Below, one piece after another: positions 25,186 to 33,986 of a DNA stretch of 64,000 nucleotides. The translations under genes and the position numbers were made by a program. The stretch's first letter is position 1. Each line of letters opens with the position of its first letter. The DNA lies in contig MKUP01000033.1 of assembly GCA_001898625.1 (NCBI GenBank), positions 211,764 to 275,763 on the forward strand, given 5' to 3'. Source of the stretch: Burkholderiales bacterium 67-32 (GTDB taxonomy: Bacteria; Pseudomonadota; Gammaproteobacteria; Burkholderiales; Burkholderiaceae_B). Below the pieces are notes generated by a model. That model was given only the letters and a program-made list of their open reading frames with translations. It was not told the origin of the DNA and searched no databases.

Positions 25186-26498
25186 GCGAGTTTCCTTGAC
25201 CAATTGCGATACAACGCGTGGAACACGGTCTCGTCGCTCATCTCGAACGGTCCCGAGATCGACGTGTCGGGTGCGATGTCCAGTTCCGCCGCATGGGCGT
25301 CGGCCCCCCGCACCACCCGCCCCATGCCGCGCGCATAGCCTTGCTGCCATTCGATCTCGCCGCTTTCGAAGCCGCGCTGGCAGTCTTCGAAGGTGACCGT
25401 GTCGTCCGGCGTGGCCAGGCCGCTGGGATTGAAGAAATCCTCGTACTGGCGCAGGCGCTGGCGCCGTTGCTCGGCATCTTCGCCCACCGGCGCCAGGCAA
25501 TAGGAAGTGATCTCGGTCAGGTCCACCGCCAGCGGGCGGATGACGCGCATCTGCAGGGCCGCGTTGGATGCCAGTTGCAGGTTGGGAAAGACATTGCACT
25601 GGCGCGTGCGCAGCATCCACTCGGCGCGCGTGTCGCCCACGCGTGCGCGCAGTTCGGGCAGGCGGGCGTACAAAGGATGGTTCTCCACCGGCGAAGTGGT
25701 CCATACCAGCGCATGCCCGTTGGGAAAGCCGAAGGACCCCATCATTTCCTCGCGCTTCTTGCCGCCGGCCTGCCAGATCGCCGCCTCGACGTCGGTGCGC
25801 CCCGCCATGCCCGACCGCCGGTCCAGCAGCCTCAGGTAGGACGGATGCGTGGACGTGAAGTGGTAGGCGTCGGTGGAATTCTCCAGTTGCAGCTTCCAGT
25901 TGGCGCGATAGGTATAGGTGACCGCGCCGGGCACGATCTCCAGGCCGGCTTCGCTCTGGTCGACCGCCATGTCGATGAAACGCCGGATATCGCCCAGGTG
26001 TTCTTCGAGCAGCGGCACCTCGGCCGTCAGGCTGGCAAACAGAAAGCCGCGGTATTCAGCGAAACGGGCCACCGGCTGAAGGTCATGGCTGTCGTCGTCG
26101 AAGGCGGCGGGATAGTCGCCCTGAGCCTTGCCCTTGACGCCCAGGTTGCGTCCGTCGCTGCCGTAGGCCCAGCCATGGTAGTGGCAGACATGGGTGCGGC
26201 GGTTGCCGCGCCGCTGGTGGCAGACCAAGGCGCCTTTGTGGCGACAGGAATTGTGGAAACAGCGCAGCGCGCCGTCCTGGCCGCGCATGACGACCAGCGG
26301 CTGCCGGCCGATGGTGGTCGTGAGGTAGTCCTGCGGATTGGGCACCTGGGAGGCATGGGCGACGAACACCCAACCGCCGTGGAAGAAGCGGTCCATTTCG
26401 CGGGCGTAGACGTCGTCGCGGCGGAATACGTCGCGGTGGACGCGGAATACGCCGTCAGCGGGCCTGTCGTCGATGAGGTAGGCGATGTCTGCCGGCAT
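25182..26498 (-). CDS. Aromatic-ring-hydroxylating dioxygenase, alpha subunit
   Basis: 438-aa catalytic subunit. The Rieske [2Fe-2S] ligands are Cys85 and His87 (CRHKG) and Cys105 and His108 (CHYHGW). The mononuclear-iron site is Asp210, His213 and His218 (STDAYHFTSTH). Length and motif spacing resemble benzoate/anthranilate-type oxygenases (BenA/AntA), but the substrate is undetermined and the lack of benB-C-D companions argues against plain benzoate degradation. It is the first gene of a ten-gene minus-strand cluster. The start MPADIAYLIDD at 26498 has a CGGGGGAC stretch upstream, a weak ribosome site. Confidence 0.87.
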   Translation of the reverse strand: MPADIAYLIDDRPADGVFRVHRDVFRRDDVYAREMDRFFHGGWVFVAHASQVPNPQDYLTTTIGRQPLVVMRGQDGALRCFHNSCRHKGALVCHQRRGNRRTHVCHYHGWAYGSDGRNLGVKGKAQGDYPAAFDDDSHDLQPVARFAEYRGFLFASLTAEVPLLEEHLGDIRRFIDMAVDQSEAGLEIVPGAVTYTYRANWKLQLENSTDAYHFTSTHPSYLRLLDRRSGMAGRTDVEAAIWQAGGKKREEMMGSFGFPNGHALVWTTSPVENHPLYARLPELRARVGDTRAEWMLRTRQCNVFPNLQLASNAALQMRVIRPLAVDLTEITSYCLAPVGEDAEQRRQRLRQYEDFFNPSGLATPDDTVTFEDCQRGFESGEIEWQQGYARGMGRVVRGADAHAAELDIAPDTSISGPFEMSDETVFHALYRNWSRKLA

Positions 26499-26522
26499 GG
26501 GTCCCCCGAGGTGCGCGCCAGA

Positions 26523-26554
26523 ATTCGATCTTGGATATTCGATCTTTGATCAAA
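26523..26554. promoter_or_regulatory. Candidate operator of the ring-oxygenase cluster
   Basis: The AT-rich patch between the oxygenase gene and the divergent phosphodiesterase gene contains the 10-mer ATTCGATCTT twice (26523-26532, 26537-26546; 14-bp period) and, overlapping the second copy, the perfect palindrome TTTGATCAAA (26545-26554). It lies 25-56 bp upstream of the oxygenase start, where a GntR/FCD repressor would act. Assignment to the cluster's GntR protein is inference. Confidence 0.45.
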
Positions 26555-26658
26555 TCCTAGCAAGCGAGTGCCCATGGGGGCCACGGGGGTTTACCCGTGC
26601 CGGGCCACCCCGGGAGAAGGCCCGCGTAAACTGCGTTCACTTTTGCAAAACCGACGAC

Positions 26659-27624
26659 ATGAAGAAGATCGCCGCGCTACTGGCCCTGGCCGCCGTGGCG
26701 CTATGGGCCGGCAACACCTCGCTGTTCCACGCCCCCCGGGACGGACACCCGCTGCCCCTGGCGCATCGCGGCGTGCACCAGACCTACGCCATGCAGGACC
26801 TGGATGCCGACACCTGCACCGCCGCCAGGATCCGGCCGCCCGTGCATGGCTATGTAGAAAACACCCTCGTCTCGATGCGCGCCGCCTTCGATGCCGGCGC
26901 GCAAGTGGTCGAACTGGACGTGCATCTGACCCCAGACGGAAAATTCGCGGTCTTCCACGACTGGACGCTGGACTGCCGCACCAACGGCCGAGGCGTCACC
27001 CAGGACACCCCCATGACGGTGCTGCGGACCCTGGACATCGGATATGGCTATACCGCCGACGACGGCGCGACCTGGCCGCTGCGGGGGCGAGGCGTGGGCC
27101 AGATGCCCGCGCTGGACGACGTCCTGGACGCGTTCCCCGACGGCCGTTTCCTGGTCAACTTCAAGAGCCGGCGGGAAGAGGAAGGCCGGGCCCTGGCGGA
27201 CATGCTCGCGGTCCATCCCGCCTGGCGCGACGCGGTCATGGGCGTCTACGGCGGCGCCGAGCCCACCCGCGCCAGCATCGCCGGCGTCCCGGGCCTGCGC
27301 GGCTACGACCGCGCATCCACGCTGTCATGCCTGCTGCGCTACGAGTTGCAGGGCTGGAGCGGCATCGTGCCCCAGGCCTGCCGCAATACGCTGGTGATCG
27401 TGCCGGTCAACTACGGCTGGGCCCTGTGGGGCTGGCCCTATCGTTTCGCCGCCCGCTTGCGCGAGGCGGGCAGCGAGGTCATCGTGATGGGCCCGTATTC
27501 GGGCGGCGGCTTCAGCTCGGGCATCGACACGCCGGCGGACCTGGCGCGCGTGCCGGCCCGCTTTCCCGGCCATGTCTGGACGAACCGGATAGAAACGATG
27601 GGCGGCCGGATCCGGGCGCATTGA
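26659..27624 (+). CDS. Glycerophosphodiester phosphodiesterase-like protein
   Basis: 321 aa, hydrolyses glycerophosphodiesters to glycerol-3-phosphate and an alcohol. A signal peptide or N-terminal anchor (KKIAALLALAAVALWAG) precedes the GDPD TIM barrel: LAHRGVHQ (catalytic His), ENTLVS, VVELDVHLTPDGKFAVFHDW (Glu/Asp metal ligands and second His, ~89-108). It ends with GPYSGGGFSSGIDTPAD, where many family members have GVDGIxTDxP. The ATG at 26659 is preceded by a weak site; upstream codons in frame have no signal peptide. It is probably monocistronic, or co-transcribed with thpR 22 bp downstream. Confidence 0.82.
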   Translation: MKKIAALLALAAVALWAGNTSLFHAPRDGHPLPLAHRGVHQTYAMQDLDADTCTAARIRPPVHGYVENTLVSMRAAFDAGAQVVELDVHLTPDGKFAVFHDWTLDCRTNGRGVTQDTPMTVLRTLDIGYGYTADDGATWPLRGRGVGQMPALDDVLDAFPDGRFLVNFKSRREEEGRALADMLAVHPAWRDAVMGVYGGAEPTRASIAGVPGLRGYDRASTLSCLLRYELQGWSGIVPQACRNTLVIVPVNYGWALWGWPYRFAARLREAGSEVIVMGPYSGGGFSSGIDTPADLARVPARFPGHVWTNRIETMGGRIRAH

Positions 27625-27646
27625 CCCGGCCGGGGTATCCTAAGGC

Positions 27647-28189
27647 ATGCCCACCACCGCTTCCGACCATTCCCGCTGCTTCATCGCCCTCGGCCCCGAC
27701 GACGACACGCGAGCCCGCCTGGCCGCGCTGGGCGCCGGCCTGCCACCGGCGCACCTGCTACCGGCCGACCTGCATCTGACCATCGCTTTTCTGGGCAGCC
27801 TGACGCCCGATCACGAGATCCGGCTGCGCGCGGCGCTGGCGCCCCTGGCGCGCGCCCTGCCCGTGCTGGACGGCGAGTCGCTGGAACTGTTGCCGCAGCC
27901 GGCCCGGCCGCGCGTGGCGGTGGCCAGCTTCTCGCTGCCCGCGCCGCTGCGCCGGCTGGTCGAGGACACGCAAGGCATCGTGCGTGGCATGGGGCTGCCG
28001 GTCGAGGGCCGCCCCTTCCGGCCGCATGTGACGCTGGCCCGCTTCAAGGCGGGCCAGGCCATGCCGGACCTGCCGCGGCCGATGCCGGCGATTCCGACGG
28101 CGCGCTTCGACACACTGGGACTGTATGCCTCGGCGCCGGCCGGATCGGAACGGCGCTATGTCGCGCTGTTCCGGTTCGACCTGGCCTGA
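27647..28189 (+). CDS. thpR: RNA 2',3'-cyclic phosphodiesterase (2H family)
   Basis: 180-aa LigT/ThpR-type enzyme opening 2',3'-cyclic phosphates at RNA ends. The two 2H catalytic motifs are HLTI (43-46) and HVTL (~126-129), each embedded in the typical contexts (LHLTIAFLG and RPHVTLARF). Length is normal for the family. It starts 22 bp after the phosphodiesterase gene and ends 9 bp before the convergent sulfatase gene. Confidence 0.88.
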   Translation: MPTTASDHSRCFIALGPDDDTRARLAALGAGLPPAHLLPADLHLTIAFLGSLTPDHEIRLRAALAPLARALPVLDGESLELLPQPARPRVAVASFSLPAPLRRLVEDTQGIVRGMGLPVEGRPFRPHVTLARFKAGQAMPDLPRPMPAIPTARFDTLGLYASAPAGSERRYVALFRFDLA

Positions 28190-28198
28190 CCGCCGGCC

Positions 28199-29821
28199 TC
28201 AGGCCTGCGCGCTGGGCAGGGGCGAACTTTCCGACAGGCGGATCATCTCCACCGCCAGCGCGGCCACCAGGCGATCCCGCTGGCCGCGGGCCGAGGGCTC
28301 GTTCCACAGGTCCTCGACCTCGTGCGGGTCGGTTTCCAGGTCGTAGAACTCGCACACTGCCGGATCGTCCGACAGCGTCAGCCGGTAGCGGCCGTCGAAC
28401 AGCGTGCGCACCTTGAAGCGGCGCGGCCGTCCGAACGCGTATTGCAGGGGTTCGCTTTCGACCACGATGCCGGCGCGCTCCGGCGCCGGCACGGCTTCGC
28501 CGCGGATGGCCGACAGCAGGTTCGCGCCCTGGATGCCGTTGAAGGGCGCCAGGCCGGCACGCGCCAGGATGGTCTGCGCGAGGTCTATCGTGCCCGCCAC
28601 GCCGTCCACCACCGCGCCGCGCCGCTGCCCGGGCAGTTGCGGGTCGTGCCAGATGAACGGGACCTGGGTCACGCTGCGATAGTGCATCACGCCCTTGAGC
28701 GCGATGCCGTGGTCGCCCATCATCTCGCCATGGTCGGAGGTGAAGATGACCACGGTGTCCTCGCGCAGCCCCAGTTCGTCCAGCTTGGCCAGCACCCGGC
28801 CAACCGAATCGTCGACCAGGCTGATCGAACCATAGGTCAGCGCGGTCACCTCGCGGCACTCGCGCTCGCTCAGGGCGAACGGTACGTAGGCCTCGCGCGA
28901 AGCGCCCGCGCGGGTGCGCTCGTGCACGGCCCGCAGCAGCGCCGGCATGTTCTCCTGGCGGAAGGATGGTGGCAGCGGAATGCCCGCGGGGTCGTACATG
29001 TCCCAGTACTTGCCAGGAGGCGTGAACGGATGGTGCGGGTCGGGGAACGAGCACTGGATGAAGAACGGCGCCTCGTCGTCCCGCCCCGCGTGCCGGGCCA
29101 GCCATTCGCAGGTCTGTTCGGCCACGTAGGTCGAGGGATACAGCTCCACCGGCATGCGCGTGCGCCAGGCCTGGGGCGAGTCGTAGCGGTCGTCGGGGAT
29201 GGCGTTCTCGCGGCCGCGCAGGCTGTCCGGATCGGGATGGCGCTCGGCCAGCCAGCGCGCGTAGTCGCCCTGCACGCGGTCGCCGTGCATGGTGCACAGA
29301 CGCACGTCGTCGAAGCCATAGAACGGCGTCTGCACGTGGAAGGACGGATCGGCCTTCCAGTAGGGCGTCCACTCGTTGTCGTAGTCGCGGCCGCGCCGGT
29401 GATGCCGGTGCGCATCCTTCATCGCGTCGGCGGGCGGCGTGCCGCCGTTCAGGTTTTCCCAGCCGCGGATGGGCGGGTTGTTGTAGCCGAAGTTCTGCAG
29501 GTGCGACTTGCCGATCAGCGCCGTCGCGTAGCCCGCGTCGCGCAGCAGCTCGACGAAGGTGACGTCTTCGCGCGACAGCGGGATGCCGTTGTGCAGCACC
29601 CCGTGCAGCGAGGGCATGCGGCCGGTCATCAGCGTGGCCCGGTTGGACATGCAGGTGGGGCTGGCCACGTAGAACTGCGAGGCCCGCACCCCGTCGCGCG
29701 CCAGCGCGTCGAGATGGGGCGTGCGTACGATGGGATTGCCGTAGCACCCTAGATGGTCGGCCCGCTGCTGGTCGGTCATGACCAGCAGGATGTTGGGCCG
29801 CTTGGAAACGCGCGGATTCAT
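28199..29821 (-). CDS. Sulfatase-family hydrolase with atypical active-site motif
   Basis: 540-aa alkaline-phosphatase-superfamily sulfatase/phosphonate-hydrolase type. RPNILLVMTDQQRADHLGCYG carries the first metal ligands. The formylglycine region reads SPTCMSNRATLMTGR, so the Cys57-x-Pro-x-Arg consensus is Cys-Met-Ser-Asn-Arg here. Other landmarks are FFIQCSFPDPHHPF (~250) and TSDHGEMMGDHGI (~355), with metal-binding Asp/His. There is no signal peptide, so it is cytoplasmic. The start MNPRVSKRPN at 29821 is 4 bp from the Bug gene. Substrate unknown; choline-sulfatase-like or phosphonate monoester hydrolase activity are options. Confidence 0.8.
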   Translation of the reverse strand: MNPRVSKRPNILLVMTDQQRADHLGCYGNPIVRTPHLDALARDGVRASQFYVASPTCMSNRATLMTGRMPSLHGVLHNGIPLSREDVTFVELLRDAGYATALIGKSHLQNFGYNNPPIRGWENLNGGTPPADAMKDAHRHHRRGRDYDNEWTPYWKADPSFHVQTPFYGFDDVRLCTMHGDRVQGDYARWLAERHPDPDSLRGRENAIPDDRYDSPQAWRTRMPVELYPSTYVAEQTCEWLARHAGRDDEAPFFIQCSFPDPHHPFTPPGKYWDMYDPAGIPLPPSFRQENMPALLRAVHERTRAGASREAYVPFALSERECREVTALTYGSISLVDDSVGRVLAKLDELGLREDTVVIFTSDHGEMMGDHGIALKGVMHYRSVTQVPFIWHDPQLPGQRRGAVVDGVAGTIDLAQTILARAGLAPFNGIQGANLLSAIRGEAVPAPERAGIVVESEPLQYAFGRPRRFKVRTLFDGRYRLTLSDDPAVCEFYDLETDPHEVEDLWNEPSARGQRDRLVAALAVEMIRLSESSPLPSAQA

Positions 29822-29825
29822 GCGA

Positions 29826-30809
29826 TCAATCGGCCGAGATGTTGAATTCCTTGACGATCTTGCCGTAGCTCTCGTACTCGGCCCTGGCCATGCGGGCAAG
29901 GTCCTCGGACGAGCCGCCCAGCGGCACTTCCCACTGCTGCTTGAGCTTGGCGGCGGTGTCCGGCTGGCGCAGCACGGTGTTGAATTCCTGGTTCAGCTTC
30001 TCGACCACGGCGGGCGGCGTGCCCTTGGGCGCGAACACGCCGTACCAGGCGCCGGTCGCGGTGTTGGGGTAGCCCTGCTCGGCCAGCGTGGGCAGATCGG
30101 GCATCAGGGGCGAACGCTCTTTCTCGGCCATGCCCAGCGCCACCAGGCGGCCGGCGGCGATATGCTGCGCCACCACGCCGATGCTGGCGTAGGTAATCTT
30201 CACGTGGCCGCCCAGCACGTCGGCGATCGCGGGCGCCACGCCCTTGTAGGGCACGTGCAGCATGTCCACGCCCGCCGACTTCTTGAACAGTTCGCCGGCG
30301 ATGTGCATGGGCGAGCCGCTGCCTGGGGTGGCGTAGGCCAGTCCCGGCTGCTTCTTCAGCAGCGCGACCAGCTCCTTGGCATTTTTCACGCCCAGCGACG
30401 GGTGGGCCACCATCATCATCGCGCCCTTGGACGGCGCAACGATGGGCACGAAGTCGTTCAACACGTCCAGGTTCACGTTCGCGCCCTTGGGCAGCACGTG
30501 GGGAGCGATCAGAAAGGTATTGGGCGCGAACAGCAGCGTATAGCCGTCGGCCGGCGCGCGCGCGACGGCGGAGGCGCCCATCATGCCGCTGACGCCCGGG
30601 CGGTTCTCGACGATGACGGACTGGTGCAGGCGCGCGGCCAGCTTCTCGCCCAGCATGCGCGCGCCGATGTCCGGCCCGCCGCCGGCCGGGTAGCCGACGA
30701 TGATGGTGATGGGCTTGGTGGGGAAGTCGTTCCCTTGCGCGTGCGCGGTCAGCGCGGCAAGCGGCAGACAGCCCAGGGCCAGGGCGAATTTGCGAAGCAA
30801 TGCGTACAT
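29826..30809 (-). CDS. Bug/TctC-family periplasmic binding protein
   Basis: 327 aa with a signal peptide ending at AHAQG (~25). The mature protein shows the Bug pattern: PITIIVGYPAGGGPDIGAR, VIVENRPGVSG, DGYTLLF, DFVPI and VPYKG. These proteins capture carboxylates or other small ligands for TctAB-type or orphan systems; no TctA/TctB membrane genes are adjacent, as is common in Bordetella. The ATG at 30809 was chosen for the signal peptide that follows. It is co-oriented with the sulfatase and divergent from the AraC regulator at 30994, which probably controls both. Confidence 0.86.
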   Translation of the reverse strand: MYALLRKFALALGCLPLAALTAHAQGNDFPTKPITIIVGYPAGGGPDIGARMLGEKLAARLHQSVIVENRPGVSGMMGASAVARAPADGYTLLFAPNTFLIAPHVLPKGANVNLDVLNDFVPIVAPSKGAMMMVAHPSLGVKNAKELVALLKKQPGLAYATPGSGSPMHIAGELFKKSAGVDMLHVPYKGVAPAIADVLGGHVKITYASIGVVAQHIAAGRLVALGMAEKERSPLMPDLPTLAEQGYPNTATGAWYGVFAPKGTPPAVVEKLNQEFNTVLRQPDTAAKLKQQWEVPLGGSSEDLARMARAEYESYGKIVKEFNISAD

Positions 30810-30993
30810 GGAGGCACCTATGAGAATGCGGGGCGGACGACGCCGCGCGGGGCGCGGCCGGCGCCTCCGAACGCGGAGAAGGGCAGATTCTTCCCTGAAA
30901 ATCCGCCCGCCTCCACCCCAATAACGCCTCATTAGGGCGCAATTCGTCCCGCCTGCCGATAAAATCGGCGTTGCGCGATCGACGGAGAACGAA

Positions 30994-31926
30994 GTGGATG
31001 TATTGAGCGAGGTCCTGTCCGGCTGCCGGGCCGACAGCGCCACGACCGGCCGCTTCACGCTGCATGCCCCGTGGTCGCTGGAATCCACGGGCCTGCAGGG
31101 CGCGATGTTCCGCATCGCCCGGGGCGCGCCCTACTGGATACAACCCGAAGGCATGGCGCCCGTGCGGGTGCCCGCCGGCGACCTCGTCGTGTTGCCGCGC
31201 GGCGGCCGGCACACCATCTCGTCCGAGCCGGGGCTCGCGCCCGTTCCCTTCGCCGAAGTGCTGGCCGCCCATGGCATGCGCGAACGCGGGGAAAAACCGC
31301 TGGTGTTCACGCACGGCGAAGGCGGCACGCCCACCGAACTCTTCACCACCATCGTCGACTATGGCCCCGTCGGCCAGAACACGGTGCTGCGCTTCCTGCC
31401 CGGCCTGATCCACCTGCGCGAGGACGACATGAACCTGGCCTCGTGCCTGGCACCGACGATGCGTCTGTTCATCGAGGAAAGCCTGAACCGCGAGCCGGGC
31501 TGGAAGCTGTCGGCCGCGCGCATGGGCGACCTGCTGATGGTGCACGTACTGCGCGCCTACCTGCTGCGGCACCGCGACACCGAACCGAACTGGCTGCGCG
31601 GCCTGGCCGACCCCAAGATCGCCCAGGCCATCATGCTGATGCACCGCTGGCCCGAGAAGCCCTGGACCCTGCCCGCGCTGGCCGACGAAGTCTGCATGTC
31701 GCGCTCGCGCTTCAGCGCGCGCTTCCGGGAACTGGTGGGCGTGTCGCCGATCTCCTACCTGACGGCGCGCCGCATGGAGCGGGCCGCCGAGCGGCTGCGG
31801 CTGGGATCGGTGCGCCTGGCCGACGTGGCCGAACTGGTCGGCTACGGCTCGGAGAAGATATTCGCCCGCGCCTTCCGCCGCTGGGCGGGCGTGCCGCCCG
31901 GCGAATACGGGCGGCGCGCCGGCTAG
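30994..31926 (+). CDS. AraC-family transcriptional regulator
   Basis: 310 aa: an N-terminal cupin-like sensor (about 15-165; VPAGDLVVLPRGGRHTI) and two C-terminal helix-turn-helix motifs (about 205-300; LADEVCMSRSRFSARFRELVG and LADVAELVGYGSEKIFARAFRR). The GTG at 30994 has GGAG six bases upstream and no in-frame ATG gives a full cupin. It is divergent from the Bug-sulfatase pair 184 bp away, the usual position for the local activator. Confidence 0.87.
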   Translation: MDVLSEVLSGCRADSATTGRFTLHAPWSLESTGLQGAMFRIARGAPYWIQPEGMAPVRVPAGDLVVLPRGGRHTISSEPGLAPVPFAEVLAAHGMRERGEKPLVFTHGEGGTPTELFTTIVDYGPVGQNTVLRFLPGLIHLREDDMNLASCLAPTMRLFIEESLNREPGWKLSAARMGDLLMVHVLRAYLLRHRDTEPNWLRGLADPKIAQAIMLMHRWPEKPWTLPALADEVCMSRSRFSARFRELVGVSPISYLTARRMERAAERLRLGSVRLADVAELVGYGSEKIFARAFRRWAGVPPGEYGRRAG

Positions 31927-31928
31927 GA

Positions 31929-32780
31929 CTACCGCTGGCGGACGATCAGCACGTCGCAGGGCGTGTGCTGGATCAGTTGTTCTGCCACGCTGCCGATGGC
32001 CGTGCGCAATATCCCCGTTCGGCCGTGGGTGCCCACCACCAGCAGTTCGGTGGGATGGCGCGCCACGTAGTCGGGCAGCACGTCCTCGGGCAGGCCGTGC
32101 TCGATCTTCCACTCGATGTCGGGCCGGTTCAACAGCGCCGCGTTACGCTTCATGAATTCGGCCACCTCGTTGTCGGCCCGCGCCCTTGCCTGTTCCACCA
32201 CGGCCGCCTCGGCATGGGTCTGGTGGGTGGAGAAGGCATGGAACAACAGCGGGCGCGCATCCGGGAACAGGGTCAGCGCCGCTTGCAAGGCCTGACGCGA
32301 TCCTTCCGAGAAATCGACGGCGGCGACGAAGTCGCGATAGTCGTGATGCGGGCGTTCGCGCACGACCAGGATGGGCTGCACGGCCTCGCGCGCCAGCTTC
32401 TCCACCGTGGTACCCAGCAGCAGGCGGCCCAGGGTCTCGTCGCGGGCCACGCCGGTGACGATGAGATCGCAGTGGCGCGCCTCGGCCGCCTTGCGGATGA
32501 CTTCGACCGCATGCCCCGTTTCCAGCACCAGTTCGGCCTGGACATCGACGCTGCCCAGTCCGGCCCGGAAGCGCCGCTCGGCGGCGTTGCGGTCCACCAC
32601 CTGGCTGCGCCGGGCGGTCAGCACGTCGCCCAGCGACGTCTCGTTCACACATACCGCGACCAGTTTGGCGCCGTGCTCGCGCGCCAGTTGTACCGCCCTG
32701 TCCTGGGCGCGGTCGCAGCGCGCGCTCAGATCGGTGGCAAGCAGGATGCAGCGCAGGTTTTCGGTGGAGTGTCCTTCCAT
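31929..32780 (-). CDS. Tandem universal stress protein
   Basis: 283 aa with two UspA domains (about 8-145 and 148-282). The second keeps the ATP-binding loop G-x2-G-x9-G-S (GTHGRTGILRTAIGS, ~252-266). The first carries GVARDETLGRLLLGTT, which matches the same loop less well, so one domain may bind ATP less tightly. Such tandem Usps respond to stress, stationary phase or low oxygen. Its 3' end is 2 bp from the end of the convergent AraC gene. Upstream lies a 145-bp gap before the LysR gene on the same strand. Confidence 0.88.
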   Translation of the reverse strand: MEGHSTENLRCILLATDLSARCDRAQDRAVQLAREHGAKLVAVCVNETSLGDVLTARRSQVVDRNAAERRFRAGLGSVDVQAELVLETGHAVEVIRKAAEARHCDLIVTGVARDETLGRLLLGTTVEKLAREAVQPILVVRERPHHDYRDFVAAVDFSEGSRQALQAALTLFPDARPLLFHAFSTHQTHAEAAVVEQARARADNEVAEFMKRNAALLNRPDIEWKIEHGLPEDVLPDYVARHPTELLVVGTHGRTGILRTAIGSVAEQLIQHTPCDVLIVRQR

Positions 32781-32925
32781 GCTGATCTCCCTGGTGTGGC
32801 GGACGCGGCGGCGCGCGTGAGGCGGCCCGCTGGGCGGGCGAGGATCCGGAGGCGGGACGGGAAAACCGCGGATCGCACGGCACTCCCGTCGGGCCTACGA
32901 TACCAACGGAAGGCGACCCTGCCAA

Positions 32926-33855
32926 TCACGACGGCGCGCGAGGGGCCTCGCGCTCGACCGTGGCGCAAGCCTCGATGTAGTCCGCCAGCCGCCGCGCCGC
33001 CGCCGGCAGCGGCCGCCGGTCGTCATGGGCCAGCCACAATCCCATGGTCATGGGCGGCCCGCCGGGCGACAACTCGGCCAGGAGGCCCGACTCGATGTCC
33101 TGCCGGACCGTCCTGGCCAACACGCACCAGATGCCCACGCCCGCCGCCGTCAGTTCCCGCACCATGCCCGACTCGGTGGCGCGCGAGGCCACCGGAGTGC
33201 CGGCGATGCCGGCGGCGCGCAGCATGTCGGCCATGTGCATCGAGAAGCCCGAACGATGCGCGGCCCGCACGAACTTGTGCCGCGCCAGTTCCCGCGGCGG
33301 CACCGCTTCGCGGCCCGCCAGGGGATGGGAGGGCGCGGCCACCAGCGCGAAACGCTCGACGCCTATGGCCCGGCCCGCCACGCCCTCGGGCGGCCACCGG
33401 CTCAGAAAGCAGCCCAGGTCGGCGCTGCCGTCGCGCAACTGCGCGAGGACTTCGTCCAGCGTGCCGGCCACCATGGCCAGTTCATACTCGGGATGCTCGC
33501 GGGCGAAACCGGCCAGCGCGGGCGGCAGCACCGAGTTGGCCAACGGCCGCTGGCAGGCGAAGACGATGCGCCGTTCCCCGGCCCGGCGGTCGCCGCCGAG
33601 ATCCTCGGACAGCCGCGCCGCGTCGTCCAGTACCGCGCGGGCATGCGCCAGTACGCGCTCGCCCGCCTCGGTCAGCGTGGCGCGCCGGCCGCGCTGGCGC
33701 AGGAACAGGGCCGCGCCCGCCCGGCGCTCCAGGGCCTGGATATGCTGACTGACCGACGGCTGGGCAATGTCCAGCTGCTGGGCGGCGCCGGCGAAGCTGC
33801 CGGTCTCGGCCACCGCCACCAGCACCTCGAGTCCGCGCGGGGACAGGCTGATCAT
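32926..33855 (-). CDS. LysR-family regulator (divergent from Bug/enolase-type genes)
   Basis: 309 aa: N-terminal winged helix (3-62; GSFAGAAQQLDIAQPSVSQHIQALE recognition region, written here only as a span) and a C-terminal periplasmic-binding-like effector domain (~90-300). It is divergent from the Bug gene at 33987 and a likely regulator of the Bug / mandelate-racemase-type pair. Two small inverted repeats in the intergenic gap (33866-33892) fit a LysR operator. Confidence 0.87.
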   Translation of the reverse strand: MISLSPRGLEVLVAVAETGSFAGAAQQLDIAQPSVSQHIQALERRAGAALFLRQRGRRATLTEAGERVLAHARAVLDDAARLSEDLGGDRRAGERRIVFACQRPLANSVLPPALAGFAREHPEYELAMVAGTLDEVLAQLRDGSADLGCFLSRWPPEGVAGRAIGVERFALVAAPSHPLAGREAVPPRELARHKFVRAAHRSGFSMHMADMLRAAGIAGTPVASRATESGMVRELTAAGVGIWCVLARTVRQDIESGLLAELSPGGPPMTMGLWLAHDDRRPLPAAARRLADYIEACATVEREAPRAPS

Positions 33856-33865
33856 GCATCCTCCG

Positions 33866-33892
33866 ATAGGTCATTACCTATATCTCATATAG
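33866..33892. promoter_or_regulatory. LysR-type operator candidate
   Basis: Two adjoining palindromes, ATAGGT-CATT-ACCTAT (33866-33881) and CTATAT-CTC-ATATAG (33878-33892), lie 11-37 bp upstream of the LysR gene start and about 100 bp upstream of the divergent Bug gene. The first has the interrupted-dyad shape of T-N11-A LysR boxes. This is the only AT-rich patch in the gap. Confidence 0.5.
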
Positions 33893-33986
33893 GCTACCGG
33901 CCCGTTGCCCCGGGCCACCCCGGACGATGATACTGCCTGGCTTCCAGGGCGCCACCCACGGCGCCCCACGATGACAGGAGACATCC

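Noticed and set aside
31071-33752. 893-codon plus-strand frame over the AraC, Usp and LysR genes
   Set aside because: It crosses three recognisable genes in other frames, is Arg/Pro/Ala-rich and has no motif; a GC-skew shadow.
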